The notes under the pieces were generated by a model, which was given only the letters and a program-made list of their open reading frames with translations, ran no database searches and had not been told where the DNA came from. Source: Rossellomorea vietnamensis (lineage in GTDB: Bacteria; Bacillota; Bacilli; Bacillales; Bacillaceae_B). Taken from it: a stretch of DNA of 34,295 bases. The position numbers were made by a program, and so were the translations under genes. This document shows positions 8,275 through 16,297 of the stretch, piece after piece; the stretch's first letter is position 1, and each line of letters begins with the position of its first letter. Location of the stretch: assembly GCF_008180415.1 (NCBI RefSeq), contig NZ_VTEI01000013.1:24759-59053 (forward strand), read 5' to 3'.

Positions 8275-8436
8275 TTATCCTTGATTTGATCCTCTGTCGA
8301 CCTTGTCTGCGATTTCCTTTAAAGAATTCTGCATTTGAAAATGATGAAACACAGTCAAGGCTATGACTACAAAACTAAACAATGTCGATAAAATCGTGCT
8401 CCCAAGCAGCGCATTCAAAACCTTTCTATTATTCAA
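8275..8436 (-). CDS. Small single-TM membrane protein (53 residues)
   Basis: Minus-strand ORF with TTG start at 8436 preceded by AGGAGG and 8-nt spacing. The product begins MNNRKVLNALLG, has one TM helix (about 10-30, TILSTLFSFVVIALTVF) and ends in a charged tail KEIADKVDRGSNQG. The strong ribosome binding site and the clean charged-TM-charged layout argue for a real gene. It is too short for usual cut-offs. No function is recognised. A terminator lies downstream at 8040-8077. Confidence 0.6.
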   Translation of the reverse strand: MNNRKVLNALLGSTILSTLFSFVVIALTVFHHFQMQNSLKEIADKVDRGSNQG

Positions 8437-8603
8437 TGGATACTCCTCCTATACAGTATGAATAGCTATATTATCTGTCTTTCCGCTGAATCTATTCGTG
8501 GCACATAGACCGCCACTTCTATATTACGGCTGCTTCCAAAGTGAGGTATAATGAAAATAGACTAATTAAACGTATGACGAACAAATACTGGGAAGGTTTT
8601 TAT

Positions 8604-9350
8604 ATGAATGAAAAAAAGAAAATTTTAGAGGCTGACCTTTATAAGCCCATCCAAAAGCATTTTACCCGGGAGGGCTATAAGGTAAACGGAGAAGTGAAGG
8701 ATTGTGATCTTACAGCTGTAAAAGGAGAACACCTTGTCATTGTGGAGCTTAAATTGAATCTGACGGTTGATCTGCTGATACAAGCTACCAAAAGGCAAAG
8801 GCTTACAGATCTTGTCTATATAGCGATCCCCAGGCCGAAAAATATGAGATCGAGACGCTGGAAAGATATCTGCCATCTGGTCAGGAGGCTGGAAGTGGGG
8901 CTGATCACTGTATCGGCTGCCAATAAGGTGCCTAAAATTCAGTTTATCCAGCATCCCGAGCCTTTTGATTTTATAAAAAGCCAAAAAACAAGCAGCCGCA
9001 GGAGGAATTCGCTCTTGACCGAGATTGAAGGCCGGAGCGCTGATTACAATGTTGGCGGGAGCAGCAAGACGAAGATCATGACTGCTTATAAAGAGACCTG
9101 TATCATGATTGCTTGCTGCCTGGAGCAATACGGCCGGATGGCTCCGAAGGATTTGATTAAACTTGGAACCGGGACTAAAACTCAATCAATCTTGAGCAAG
9201 AATTACTATAAATGGTTTGAAAGAGTAGACAGGGGAATCTATGAAATCACAGAAAAAGGTAAAGAAGAACTGAGAGGATTTCCCCAACTTAAAGAGCACT
9301 ATATGCGGGAAATTATTATAAAAAAAGAGAAGTTGCTAAATCCTGAGTAG
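8604..9350 (+). CDS. DUF2161-family PD-(D/E)XK-type protein
   Basis: 248 residues from ATG 8604, with GGGAAGG upstream (the longer GTG frame at 8541 lacks a site). The N-terminal half shows a restriction-endonuclease-like core: Glu9 in ILEADLYKPIQKHF, Asp35 in DCDLTAV, the E-x-K pair Glu48/Lys50 in IVELKL, and Gln60 in LIQATKRQ. These match the active-site pattern of the PD-(D/E)XK superfamily. The C-terminal third (KDLIKLGTG..., WFERVDRGIYEITEKGKEEL) looks like a winged-helix module. Family members are called putative phosphodiesterases, and DNA is the likely but unproven target. The next transcription unit's promoter begins 6 nt after the stop. Confidence 0.8.
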   Translation: MNEKKKILEADLYKPIQKHFTREGYKVNGEVKDCDLTAVKGEHLVIVELKLNLTVDLLIQATKRQRLTDLVYIAIPRPKNMRSRRWKDICHLVRRLEVGLITVSAANKVPKIQFIQHPEPFDFIKSQKTSSRRRNSLLTEIEGRSADYNVGGSSKTKIMTAYKETCIMIACCLEQYGRMAPKDLIKLGTGTKTQSILSKNYYKWFERVDRGIYEITEKGKEELRGFPQLKEHYMREIIIKKEKLLNPE

Positions 9351-9355
9351 GAATA

Positions 9356-9384
9356 TTGCATCAGGGCATAAATGCCTATATAAT
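9356..9384 (+). promoter_or_regulatory. SigA-type promoter of the c-di-GMP operon
   Basis: TTGCAT (9356-9361), 17-bp spacer, TATAAT (9379-9384). It is placed about 30 nt before the riboswitch aptamer. Confidence 0.75.
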
Positions 9385-9417
9385 GAAACTTGTAAATAAT
9401 TTCAAAAAATAATTTGA

Positions 9418-9498
9418 TAAAGGCAAACCCATTGAAAGGTGGCGACGCAAAGCTATAGGGGCTAAAGTCAGTAAAGACAATGCCAGCCAGCTGCCGGA
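9418..9498 (+). promoter_or_regulatory. Cyclic-di-GMP-I (GEMM) riboswitch aptamer
   Basis: The RNA contains the conserved GEMM-I pieces in order: GGCAAACC (9422-9429), a GAAA tetraloop (9434-9437), GACGCAAAGC receptor (9444-9453), GGGGCUAA (9458-9465), then a second stem-loop and CCAGCCAGCUGCC (9483-9495). GGC 9422-9424 can pair with GCC 9493-9495 to close the aptamer. CCGGA (9494-9498) can instead pair with UCCGG (9522-9526) in the terminator's left arm, giving an antiterminator. Inference: ligand binding would favour termination. It controls an EAL and a GGDEF gene. Confidence 0.9.
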
Positions 9499-9512
9499 TT
9501 TTTACTTGTCTT

Positions 9513-9546
9513 AAAGACTGTTCCGGGGAGGAATGGTCTTTTTTGT
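9513..9546 (+). terminator. Riboswitch expression-platform terminator
   Basis: AAAGACTGTTC (9513-9523) pairs with GAATGGTCTTT (9531-9541) allowing G-U pairs, then TTT. It lies between the aptamer and the EAL gene, and its left arm overlaps the possible antiterminator. Confidence 0.85.
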
Positions 9547-9584
9547 CATATTTATAACTAATTGCATAGGAGTCCGAGAACATC

Positions 9585-10346
9585 ATGGTATTAACTCTAT
9601 CGAATATTATTACGAACGAAAAGTTTTGGAATGTTTTCCAGCCGGTTTATGATTTGAAAAATGATACTCTGGCAGGTTACGAGAGTTTGTTTCGCTGTGA
9701 TTTTGATTCCAATCCAGAGCTGGTGTTTTATCATGCCAAGAAAACAGGTATCCTCTACGAACTGGATACAGCATCTGTTAAGCGGTCGATCAGAGTTTTT
9801 AATGAATACTTCTCGCAGAGTAACAAAAGTTTTCCTTATCTTTCGGTCAATCTTTATCCCTCTACTATCAAGCACCCTTTTTTCATTCAATTTTTACATA
9901 AACTTTTAGAAGAAGTAGAACTTCCCCCTGAAAAAGTGATCCTGGAAATTAATGAAGCCGAGCAGAATGATGACTTCGTTCAATTCAGGAAGGTGCTTCA
10001 TGATTTGAAATCAAGAGGGTTCTTAATTGCTATGGATGATTTAGGCAAGGGCAATTCTTCTTTGAAGATGGTTCTGGAATTGGAACCGCAGATTATCAAA
10101 TTTGACCGCTATTTCTCCATGGGTTTATCTAAAAATATAAAAAAACAGCGGCTGCTTCAAGCCATTATTGAGTTTGCTCAGGAAGATACCTGCTTCATTC
10201 TGGAAGGAATTGAAACGGAGGAAGATCTGGCGGCAGCCAAGTCAATCGGTGTCCAGTTTGGACAGGGATATCTGCTTGGCAGGCCGGAAAAGTTAGAAGA
10301 CTGCGACCGCAACCTGAAACAAGTCATCTCTTCTTATAACCTGTAA
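9585..10346 (+). CDS. EAL-domain c-di-GMP phosphodiesterase
   Basis: 253 residues, almost entirely one EAL domain with no TM segment. The signature is the variant ESLFR with Glu33. The other metal and catalytic positions are present: Asn89 (SVNLYP), Glu121 (LEINE), Asp151-Asp152 (MDDLGKG), Lys172 (IKFDR), Glu207 (EGIE) and Gln227 (GQGYLLGRP). It is therefore likely active, cleaving c-di-GMP to pGpG. AGGAG lies 12 nt before the ATG, a rather long spacing. It is first in an operon under a c-di-GMP riboswitch, with the cyclase gene starting 13 nt after its stop. Confidence 0.9.
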   Translation: MVLTLSNIITNEKFWNVFQPVYDLKNDTLAGYESLFRCDFDSNPELVFYHAKKTGILYELDTASVKRSIRVFNEYFSQSNKSFPYLSVNLYPSTIKHPFFIQFLHKLLEEVELPPEKVILEINEAEQNDDFVQFRKVLHDLKSRGFLIAMDDLGKGNSSLKMVLELEPQIIKFDRYFSMGLSKNIKKQRLLQAIIEFAQEDTCFILEGIETEEDLAAAKSIGVQFGQGYLLGRPEKLEDCDRNLKQVISSYNL

Positions 10347-10359
10347 TAGGAGGAACGCT

Positions 10360-11304
10360 ATGGAGGTATGGACATTAATAGCCGGCATTGCAGCAGGGAT
10401 GTCCCTATTCAAGGGCTATGATTATATTAAAAATTCAGCGGCTAGGGAAAATGAAAAACGGATATATCAACTGGTGGAGAGGTCCAAGGATATCATCTAC
10501 TACTGTGAAACAAAGCCGGCACTGAGGTTCAGGTATCTAAGTCCGTCCATCGATAGTATTTTGGGCAGCGGAATCCAAGTGCGAAGCATGGTGAACGCCC
10601 AGACCAGCATAGAACTCCTTCATCCTGACGACAGGGAGTTATTGGATCGGAAGTTGTCCGGTAAATTGGATTACAGCCAGCCGATTATCCAGAGATGGGT
10701 GGATGATGAGGGCAACTATAAATATTTTGAAGAGTTTGCCACGCCTATTTTTAAAAATGGGGAGATGATAGCGATCCAAGGCGTCATCCGGAATATTGAT
10801 GAAAAGATGCGGCTCCAGGAAGAACTGATTTATAAGGCTCATCATGATGGATTATCGGGGCTGTACAACAGGCTTTACTTTGAAAATCAATCGACAGAGC
10901 TGGATGAGGAGGAAAACATTCCGGTTGCCCTCTTACTCTGTGATCTGGATGAGCTCAAATATTATAACGATACTCATGGACATCGAACAGGTGATGAACT
11001 AATTAAAGAAACAAGCAAAATCCTCAGGACTCTTCAAAGTGAAGAAATCCTCATTGCCAGAATCGGAGGGGACGAGTTTGCCATTCTCATTAAAAATCCG
11101 GGATTGCATTTTCCTGAAGAAGTGAAAAGAAGGATTCAACAAAAAATCGCCAACTATAATCGGTATAGCAAAACAATCAAGATCATGCTTTCGGTCGGTG
11201 TCGCGTCAAGCTCAACATCTCTCGGGAAAATGAATGAACTCTACACTTCTGCGGATCAAAATATGTATGAAGAAAAACGGAAGAAGAAAAAGAGCTTTAG
11301 TTAA
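10360..11304 (+). CDS. PAS-GGDEF diguanylate cyclase
   Basis: 314 residues; AGGAGG ends 7 nt before the ATG. Order: a short N-terminal hydrophobic stretch (about 4-16), a PAS domain (about 35-150, ending in the PAC-like FATPIFKNGEMIAIQGVIRN), then GGDEF (about 158-312) with HDGLSGLYNR, LLCDLDELKYYNDTHGH and RIGGDEF at 234-240. The active site is intact and there is no RxxD inhibitory site. The PAS domain should sense an unknown signal. The pairing with the phosphodiesterase directly upstream suggests a locally balanced c-di-GMP module. Confidence 0.9.
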   Translation: MEVWTLIAGIAAGMSLFKGYDYIKNSAARENEKRIYQLVERSKDIIYYCETKPALRFRYLSPSIDSILGSGIQVRSMVNAQTSIELLHPDDRELLDRKLSGKLDYSQPIIQRWVDDEGNYKYFEEFATPIFKNGEMIAIQGVIRNIDEKMRLQEELIYKAHHDGLSGLYNRLYFENQSTELDEEENIPVALLLCDLDELKYYNDTHGHRTGDELIKETSKILRTLQSEEILIARIGGDEFAILIKNPGLHFPEEVKRRIQQKIANYNRYSKTIKIMLSVGVASSSTSLGKMNELYTSADQNMYEEKRKKKKSFS

Positions 11305-11417
11305 GGGCTGTTTTGCTTTCTGGCTAGAATAAAACCTTTAACTTGGCTGACGGGGGAAACATTGGTACAGTCTGGTCTGGGATTGGGAATTTATTTGTGT
11401 GGGTTTTGTTTTGAAGA

Positions 11418-11512
11418 GAGGCTGTGCCGAAACTCCAGCCTCATTCCTGTTTTTCTTTGGTGAAAAGAGTGGCCCAGCCTGTTCAGCGTACATGCTGAGA
11501 AGGCTGGGTCTT
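11418..11512. terminator. Two hairpins after the PAS-GGDEF gene
   Basis: GAGGCTG (11418-11424) pairs with CAGCCTC (11436-11442), followed by ATTCCTGTTTTTC. A second longer hairpin runs from 11471 to 11511 (GGCCCAGCCT with AGGCTGGGTC, inner TTCAGC with GCTGAG). The first could end the operon. The second has no proper T-run on either strand. Confidence 0.4.
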
Positions 11513-11516
11513 AATA

Positions 11517-11603
11517 CGTACCATTATCTTCGAGAAAGTGTAAAATTGATGGTACCATTAGCAAGGAAACGTACCATTAATGGCGAGTAAAGATAATGGT
11601 ACG
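11517..11603. repeat. Nested inverted repeats built on GTACCATTA
   Basis: CGTACCATTATCTT (11517-11530) is a perfect inverted copy of AAGATAATGGTACG (11590-11603). Between them lie GATGGTACCATTAGC and ACGTACCATTAATGGCG, so the 9-mer GTACCATTA or its complement occurs four times in 87 bp. It sits in the 390-bp gap between the c-di-GMP operon and the convergent gabD-like gene. Confidence 0.65.
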
Positions 11604-11696
11604 ATTAGCGTCCAACCACACTAACTTCCCTAGTATACTCTTAAAAGTATAACACTCATGAAAACCAACTCACACAAAACAAGTGAGAAGTCTAGT

Positions 11697-13115
11697 CTAT
11701 AACCCCAGGGAAATATATTTGACCTCGAGGTACTCTTCAATCCCATGGTGTCCGCCTTCGCGGCCAAGTCCGCTTTGCTTGAAACCTCCGAAAGGTGCTT
11801 GCGGAGTGGAAGGCATTCCGTCGTTCAAGCCGACAATCCCGTATTCCAGGGCTTCACAAACAGTAATGCCTTTTGTGATATTTTCCGTGAAAACATAAGC
11901 AGCCAACCCATAGATGGAGTCGTTGGCACGTTCGATGACTTCTTCGATTGTTGAAAAGGTTGTGATGGGAGCCAGTGGGCCGAATGTTTCCTCTGTCATG
12001 CAGAGCATATCATCTTTTACGTTGGAAATAATCGTCGGACCGAAGTACAGTCCTTCATTGTGGTTTCCGCCATACTCGAGGGAAGCTCCTGCTTTAAGGG
12101 CATTTTCCAAGTGTTTCTTCACTTTTTCTACCGCGGCTGCATCAATGAGCGGGCCTATATCCACTCCTTCCTCCAGGCCGTTTCCTACCTTTAATTGTTT
12201 AACCTTTTCGACCAGCTTCTTGGTGAAAGGCTCTTCAATGGATTCGTGAACATAGATGCGGTTTGAGCAGACACATGTTTGACCTGCGTTTCGAAATTTA
12301 GATGCGATGACGCCGTCTACCGCTTTGTCGATGTCGCTGTCATCCAAGACAATGACAGGGGCATGGCCGCCAAGCTCCAATGACAACTTCTTCACTGTAT
12401 CTGCTGCACCTTTCATCAACAGCTTGCCGACCTCAGTGGACCCGGTAAACGTTAATTTTCTTACACGTGTGTCGGAAAGCCATGCTTCTCCGATTTCTTT
12501 TGCATCACCTGTAACGACATTCAGGACCCCTTTGGGTATGCCTGCTTCCTCAGCAAGCTGGACCAGCTTCAGCGCAGTCAGCGGTGTTTGTTCCGCCGGT
12601 TTTATGACGGCTGTACACCCGGTGGCTAAGGCAGGTGCGACTTTCCTTGTGATCATGGCCGCCGGGAAATTCCAAGGGGTGATGGCAGCGACAACTCCCA
12701 CCGGCTGTTTTTGCACAAATAGCCGCTTATTTCTTTGAGTGGCAGGGATGGTTTCTCCGTAAACCCGTTTTCCCTCTTCTGCATACCAGGAGATGAATCC
12801 ATTTGCATAATTAATTTCTCCGGCTGCTTCCTTAAGTGGTTTTCCCTGCTCCATGGTCATGGTCTTTGCCAGATCATCTTTGTTTTTTTCAATAAGCTCA
12901 TGCCATTTAAATAGGAGCTCGCTTCGTTCATAAGCAGAATAGCCGGACCACTCCTTGAAAGCCGAATGTGCTGCATCGACGGCGGCCAGCGCTTCATCCC
13001 TTCCTCCGTCCGGAACGGTTGCAATCACTTTTGAGTCAGCGGGATTCTGGACCTCGATTGCAGGGAGCCCCTGGCCAGCCTCCTCTCCATTAATTCTCAT
13101 CATGTATTTCTCCAT
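11697..13115 (-). CDS. gabD: NAD(P)-dependent succinate-semialdehyde dehydrogenase, GabD-like
   Basis: 472 residues, the normal length. It has the aldehyde dehydrogenase motifs: ITPWNFP (145-151), FTGSTEVG (223-230), LELGGHAP with general base Glu247, and NAGQTCVCSNR with catalytic Cys281 and a second Cys at 283, as in class I SSADH. The expected reaction is succinate semialdehyde plus NAD(P)+ to succinate, the last step of GABA breakdown. No gabT neighbour is present, so the substrate could be a related semialdehyde. GGAGG precedes the ATG, and a candidate -10 TATAAT is at 13176-13181. Confidence 0.85.
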   Translation of the reverse strand: MEKYMMRINGEEAGQGLPAIEVQNPADSKVIATVPDGGRDEALAAVDAAHSAFKEWSGYSAYERSELLFKWHELIEKNKDDLAKTMTMEQGKPLKEAAGEINYANGFISWYAEEGKRVYGETIPATQRNKRLFVQKQPVGVVAAITPWNFPAAMITRKVAPALATGCTAVIKPAEQTPLTALKLVQLAEEAGIPKGVLNVVTGDAKEIGEAWLSDTRVRKLTFTGSTEVGKLLMKGAADTVKKLSLELGGHAPVIVLDDSDIDKAVDGVIASKFRNAGQTCVCSNRIYVHESIEEPFTKKLVEKVKQLKVGNGLEEGVDIGPLIDAAAVEKVKKHLENALKAGASLEYGGNHNEGLYFGPTIISNVKDDMLCMTEETFGPLAPITTFSTIEEVIERANDSIYGLAAYVFTENITKGITVCEALEYGIVGLNDGMPSTPQAPFGGFKQSGLGREGGHHGIEEYLEVKYISLGL

Positions 13116-13175
13116 AACTAACGCCTCCTGAAATTCAAATTTCTTTCGTGCGTATGAGTTGTGTAACCTTCTCTC

Positions 13176-13205
13176 ATTATAGCAATTTGGAAAAAGGGGA
13201 TGACA
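13176..13205 (-). promoter_or_regulatory. Candidate promoter of the gabD-like gene
   Basis: On the minus strand TATAAT (13181-13176) is preceded at 18 bp by a weak TGTCAT (13205-13200). The predicted start lies about 55 nt upstream of the ATG. Confidence 0.35.
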
Positions 13206-13450
13206 GGAATAAGTCCTGCGGCATGAGTGTTTAAACTAAACTATGTCTGGGGTAAATGATTTTTAGTTATTTGCAAGATTTCTCAGGGATTCGTAAAGGA
13301 TGGTGAAAAAAACGGTATTTGCAAGATGTCCCTGCAAAAAGCACACATGATATTTTCGTGAAATCGAAAAAAAAATAGAAATAATGAACTGATAATTAGT
13401 CCATGCTAAGGAAGAAAATGAGCTGATTTCTCCTTTAAAGGCGGAATTAT

Positions 13451-13468
13451 ACAGGTTACACAACCTGT
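13451..13468. promoter_or_regulatory. 18-bp palindrome upstream of des (candidate operator)
   Basis: ACAGGTT-ACAC-AACCTGT is a perfect inverted repeat about 97 nt before the des start. Its 12-mer AGGTTACACAAC recurs exactly, inverted, at 13158-13169 in the leader of the divergent gabD-like gene. It could be a DesR or other regulator site, but I cannot match it to a known consensus. The rest of the 13116-13564 gap also contains a 12-bp direct repeat TATTTGCAAGAT (13268 and 13316). Confidence 0.35.
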
Positions 13469-13564
13469 GCTATCTGCAATTTTTTCGTTATAACCGGCAT
13501 ATCGGCCATTAACACTTCCTTCTATTGAGACTGAGATTAATAAAATATGAAAGGAATAGAAACA

Positions 13565-14587
13565 ATGACCAAACAAAAGACAAATTTATTAAGAAAACAA
13601 GTTTCACCATTTGAAGGTTCGGAGACTGCCAAGAGTGTCTTTCAGCTTGCAACAACTCTGGCCCTGTTCATTTCCGTATGGGTTTTAGCCTACATAAGCC
13701 TTTCTGTCTCCTACCTTCTGACACTGCTCATTGGGGTGGTCGGTGCTGGTTTGTTGACGCGTATCTTCATTATATTTCATGATTGCTGCCACTACTCTTT
13801 TTTCAAGAAAAGGAAGGCGAATCAGATTATTGGTACGATCACGGGGATTATTACTCTTTTCCCATTTTATCAATGGCAGCATGATCATGCTGTTCATCAT
13901 GCGACGAGTTCGAATCTGGACAAACGCGGAACGGGTGACATCTGGATGATGACGGTAGATGAATATAAAAATGCATCCTTCTGGACGAAGGTCTCCTATC
14001 GTCTATACCGCAATCCTCTTGTGATGTTCGGGCTGGGACCGATTTATGTATTTCTGATTACCAACCGCTTTAATCGAAAAGAGGCAAGAAAGAAAGAGCG
14101 CATCAATACCTACATCACGAATGCAGCTATTGCCGCAATCGTAACAGTGCTTTGCTTCGCTGTCGGATGGCAGGCATTCCTGCTGGTACACGGAACGATC
14201 TTCTATATAGCTGGAATTATGGGAATCTGGTTATTCTATGTGCAGCATACCTTTGAGGATTCTTATTTTGAGGAAAATAAGGAGTGGGATTTTGTTCTGG
14301 CTGCTGTAGAGGGAAGTTCCTTTTACAAGCTTCCGAAAATCCTTCAATGGTTTACCGGCAATATTGGGTTTCACCATGTACACCATCTTGCACCGAGAGT
14401 CCCTAATTACAAACTTGAAGAGGCTCACCGGAGCAATGAATCCCTGCAGCACGTACCGACGATCACTCTTGGTACAAGCATAAGTTCACTGAAGTTCAAA
14501 TTATGGGATGAGACTAACAAAAAATTTGTCCGCTTTAAGGACCTCAAGGCTGCATCAAAAGTAGAAAATATGACAGTGTCAGACTGA
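13565..14587 (+). CDS. des: Delta-5 acyl-lipid desaturase Des
   Basis: 340 residues from ATG 13565; AAAGGA with 9-nt spacing favours it over the ATG at 13547. It is an integral membrane di-iron desaturase with three histidine boxes: HDCCH (72-76), HAVHH (108-112) and HHVHH (270-274). HHATSSNLDKRGTGDIW and VQHTFEDSYFE match what I recall of B. subtilis Des closely. It introduces double bonds into membrane phospholipid acyl chains after a temperature drop. DesK and DesR, which switch it on in B. subtilis, are encoded downstream, here separated by a 126-bp repeat array and a terminator. Confidence 0.93.
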   Translation: MTKQKTNLLRKQVSPFEGSETAKSVFQLATTLALFISVWVLAYISLSVSYLLTLLIGVVGAGLLTRIFIIFHDCCHYSFFKKRKANQIIGTITGIITLFPFYQWQHDHAVHHATSSNLDKRGTGDIWMMTVDEYKNASFWTKVSYRLYRNPLVMFGLGPIYVFLITNRFNRKEARKKERINTYITNAAIAAIVTVLCFAVGWQAFLLVHGTIFYIAGIMGIWLFYVQHTFEDSYFEENKEWDFVLAAVEGSSFYKLPKILQWFTGNIGFHHVHHLAPRVPNYKLEEAHRSNESLQHVPTITLGTSISSLKFKLWDETNKKFVRFKDLKAASKVENMTVSD

Positions 14588-14597
14588 GTTATATGAG

Positions 14598-14629
14598 CGG
14601 TCCAGCTAACAGTTGGATCGTATTTTTTT
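14598..14629 (+). terminator. Terminator of des
   Basis: CGGTCCAGCT (14598-14607) pairs with AGTTGGATCG (14611-14620) including two G-U pairs, then TATTTTTTT. Confidence 0.8.
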
Positions 14630-14671
14630 GCGAAAAGAAATGTTTGGGAAGGGGGGGATCCAGCTCCAGGG

Positions 14672-15093
14672 AACATTTGCCTGTCGGGGCTGATAAAGGC
14701 GCTTGCGCTTTTTTATCAGTCCAGCTCCAGCGCCCAGCCCCTCGGGGTCAAATAACCCAAAGAGAATAAAAGGGAAGACCGCCTTTTTTCTCTTTGGAAC
14801 ATTTGCCTGTCGGGGCTGATCAAGGCGCTTCCGCTTTTTTATCAGTCCAGCTTCAGCGCCTAGCCCCTCGGGGTCAAAAAACCCAAAGAGAATAAAAGGG
14901 AAGACCGCCTTTTTTCTCTTTGGAACATTTGCCTGTCGGGGCTGATCAAGGCGCTTGCGCTTTTTTATCAGTCCAGCTCCAGCGCCCAGCCCCTCGGGGT
15001 CAAATAACCCAAAGAGAATAAAAGGGAAGACCGCCTTTTTTCTCTTTGGAACATTTGCCTGTCGGGGCTGATCAAGGCGCTTCCGCTTTTTTA
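14672..15093. repeat. 126-bp tandem repeat array (about 3.35 copies) between des and desK
   Basis: Copies begin at 14672, 14798, 14924 and 15050 with an exact 126-bp period, each opening AACATTTGCCTGTCGGGGCTG. Each unit contains three hairpins: CTGATAAA/TTTATCAG around GCGCTTGCGC, GGGGCTG/CAGCCCC, and CCAAAGAGAA/TTCTCTTTGG with TTTTTT runs. Copies 1 and 3 share one set of variants (TTGCGC, CTCCAGCGCCC, CAAATAA). Copy 2 shows another (TTCCGC, CTTCAGCGCCT, CAAAAAA), and the truncated copy 4 shares its TTCCGC. The true repeat is thus a 252-bp dimer. A fragment (CCAGCTCCAG) at 14660 marks a broken earlier copy. Confidence 0.92.
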
Positions 15094-15164
15094 GTTATGG
15101 AAAAGTTATGCTAAAAGGGATAAGATGTAAGAAGAAAAAAGATTCGAAAAAATGAGGTTTTCTA

Positions 15165-16286
15165 ATGTTTAAAAGGTATTTGGAGTTTCAGCGCAACAGC
15201 GGGGTTTCACCGTATATTTGGATCATATTGTATATTCTACCGTTTTACTTTATATTTCAATCTTCTTCCATGATTGTAATTGTCAGCGGAATTATCTTGA
15301 CCATTCTATTTTTTGTTTTTTATCAAATTGCCTTCTTTTCAAAAGGGTGGCTGGTCTATCTCTGGACGTTTATCTTGATTGCAATTTCCACTGCGTCCAC
15401 ATCCCTGTTCAGTTATGTGTACTTTGCTTTTTTCCTGGCCCATTATATTGGGAATATCAGGGATCGCAGAACTTTTTTAATTTTGTACTTTGCCCATCTG
15501 CTCAGTACCACTGTATCGATTAACATTACCATTATCCAGGATGAGGCTTTCTTCATAAAACAGTTTCCGTTTGTCATCATTATTTGGATCAGCGTGATTC
15601 TGCTTCCGTTCAATATTCATAACCGAAAAGAGCGCGGGCAGTTGGAGGAAAAACTCGAGGATGCGAACAAAAGGATTTCCGAATTAGGCAAGCTTGAAGA
15701 GAGGCAGAGGATTGCCCGTGATCTTCATGATACGCTCGGCCAAAAATTGTCTCTGATTGGATTGAAAAGTGACCTAGCCCGGAAGTTGATCAATAAAGAC
15801 CCTGAAAGAGCAAAAGATGAATTAAAAGATGTGCAGCAGACGGCACGTACTGCTTTGAATGAGGTGCGGAAAATGGTCTCTTCCATGAGGGGAATCCGTC
15901 TGGAAGATGAGCTTGTTACTGTGAAAAAAATTCTGAAAGCAGCCGAGATCGAATTTTCCGGCGTCAAGGAGATCGATCTGAAAAATGTATCACTCCTGAC
16001 GGAAAATATCTTGAGCATGTGCTTAAAGGAAGCTGTGACGAATATTGTTAAGCATAGCGGAGCAACGGCTTGTGAAATAAGGATTGATCAATCATGGGAA
16101 GAAATCGTCATGGTGATCAAGGATAATGGGAATTTCCGAAACCCGGGCCAGGAAGAACGGAAAGGCCTTGGACTTGTAGGTATGAGGGAAAGGCTGCAAT
16201 TTATAAATGGAGATATGGAGATACTTAAAGAAAAAGGAACAACGCTGGTCATCACCGTGCCAAACGATGTTAAACAGGCCGAATAG
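15165..16286 (+). CDS. desK: Thermosensor histidine kinase DesK
   Basis: 373 residues. The N-terminal half holds about five TM helices (15-35, 38-57, 62-81, 84-95/105-125, 133-150) that sense membrane thickness. A short coiled linker (HNRKERGQLEEKLEDANKRISELGKLEERQ) follows, then the HisKA_3 dimerisation domain RIARDLHDTLGQKLSLIGLK with His188, the same number as the phosphorylated His of B. subtilis DesK. It ends in an ATPase domain (NIVKHSG, KDNGNFRNPGQEERKGLGLVGMRER). ATG is preceded by GAGG. It phosphorylates DesR at low temperature; desR begins 11 nt after its stop. Confidence 0.93.
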   Translation: MFKRYLEFQRNSGVSPYIWIILYILPFYFIFQSSSMIVIVSGIILTILFFVFYQIAFFSKGWLVYLWTFILIAISTASTSLFSYVYFAFFLAHYIGNIRDRRTFLILYFAHLLSTTVSINITIIQDEAFFIKQFPFVIIIWISVILLPFNIHNRKERGQLEEKLEDANKRISELGKLEERQRIARDLHDTLGQKLSLIGLKSDLARKLINKDPERAKDELKDVQQTARTALNEVRKMVSSMRGIRLEDELVTVKKILKAAEIEFSGVKEIDLKNVSLLTENILSMCLKEAVTNIVKHSGATACEIRIDQSWEEIVMVIKDNGNFRNPGQEERKGLGLVGMRERLQFINGDMEILKEKGTTLVITVPNDVKQAE

Positions 16287-16297
16287 GGGGAATTATA

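Noticed and set aside
11399..11590. 63-codon plus-strand ORF after the PAS-GGDEF gene
   Set aside because: It runs through two hairpins and a repeat block, has no ribosome binding site and no recognisable protein character.
13263..13463. 66-codon minus-strand ORF in the gabD-des gap
   Set aside because: No ribosome binding site, and it covers the putative regulatory palindrome and direct repeats; composition looks non-coding.
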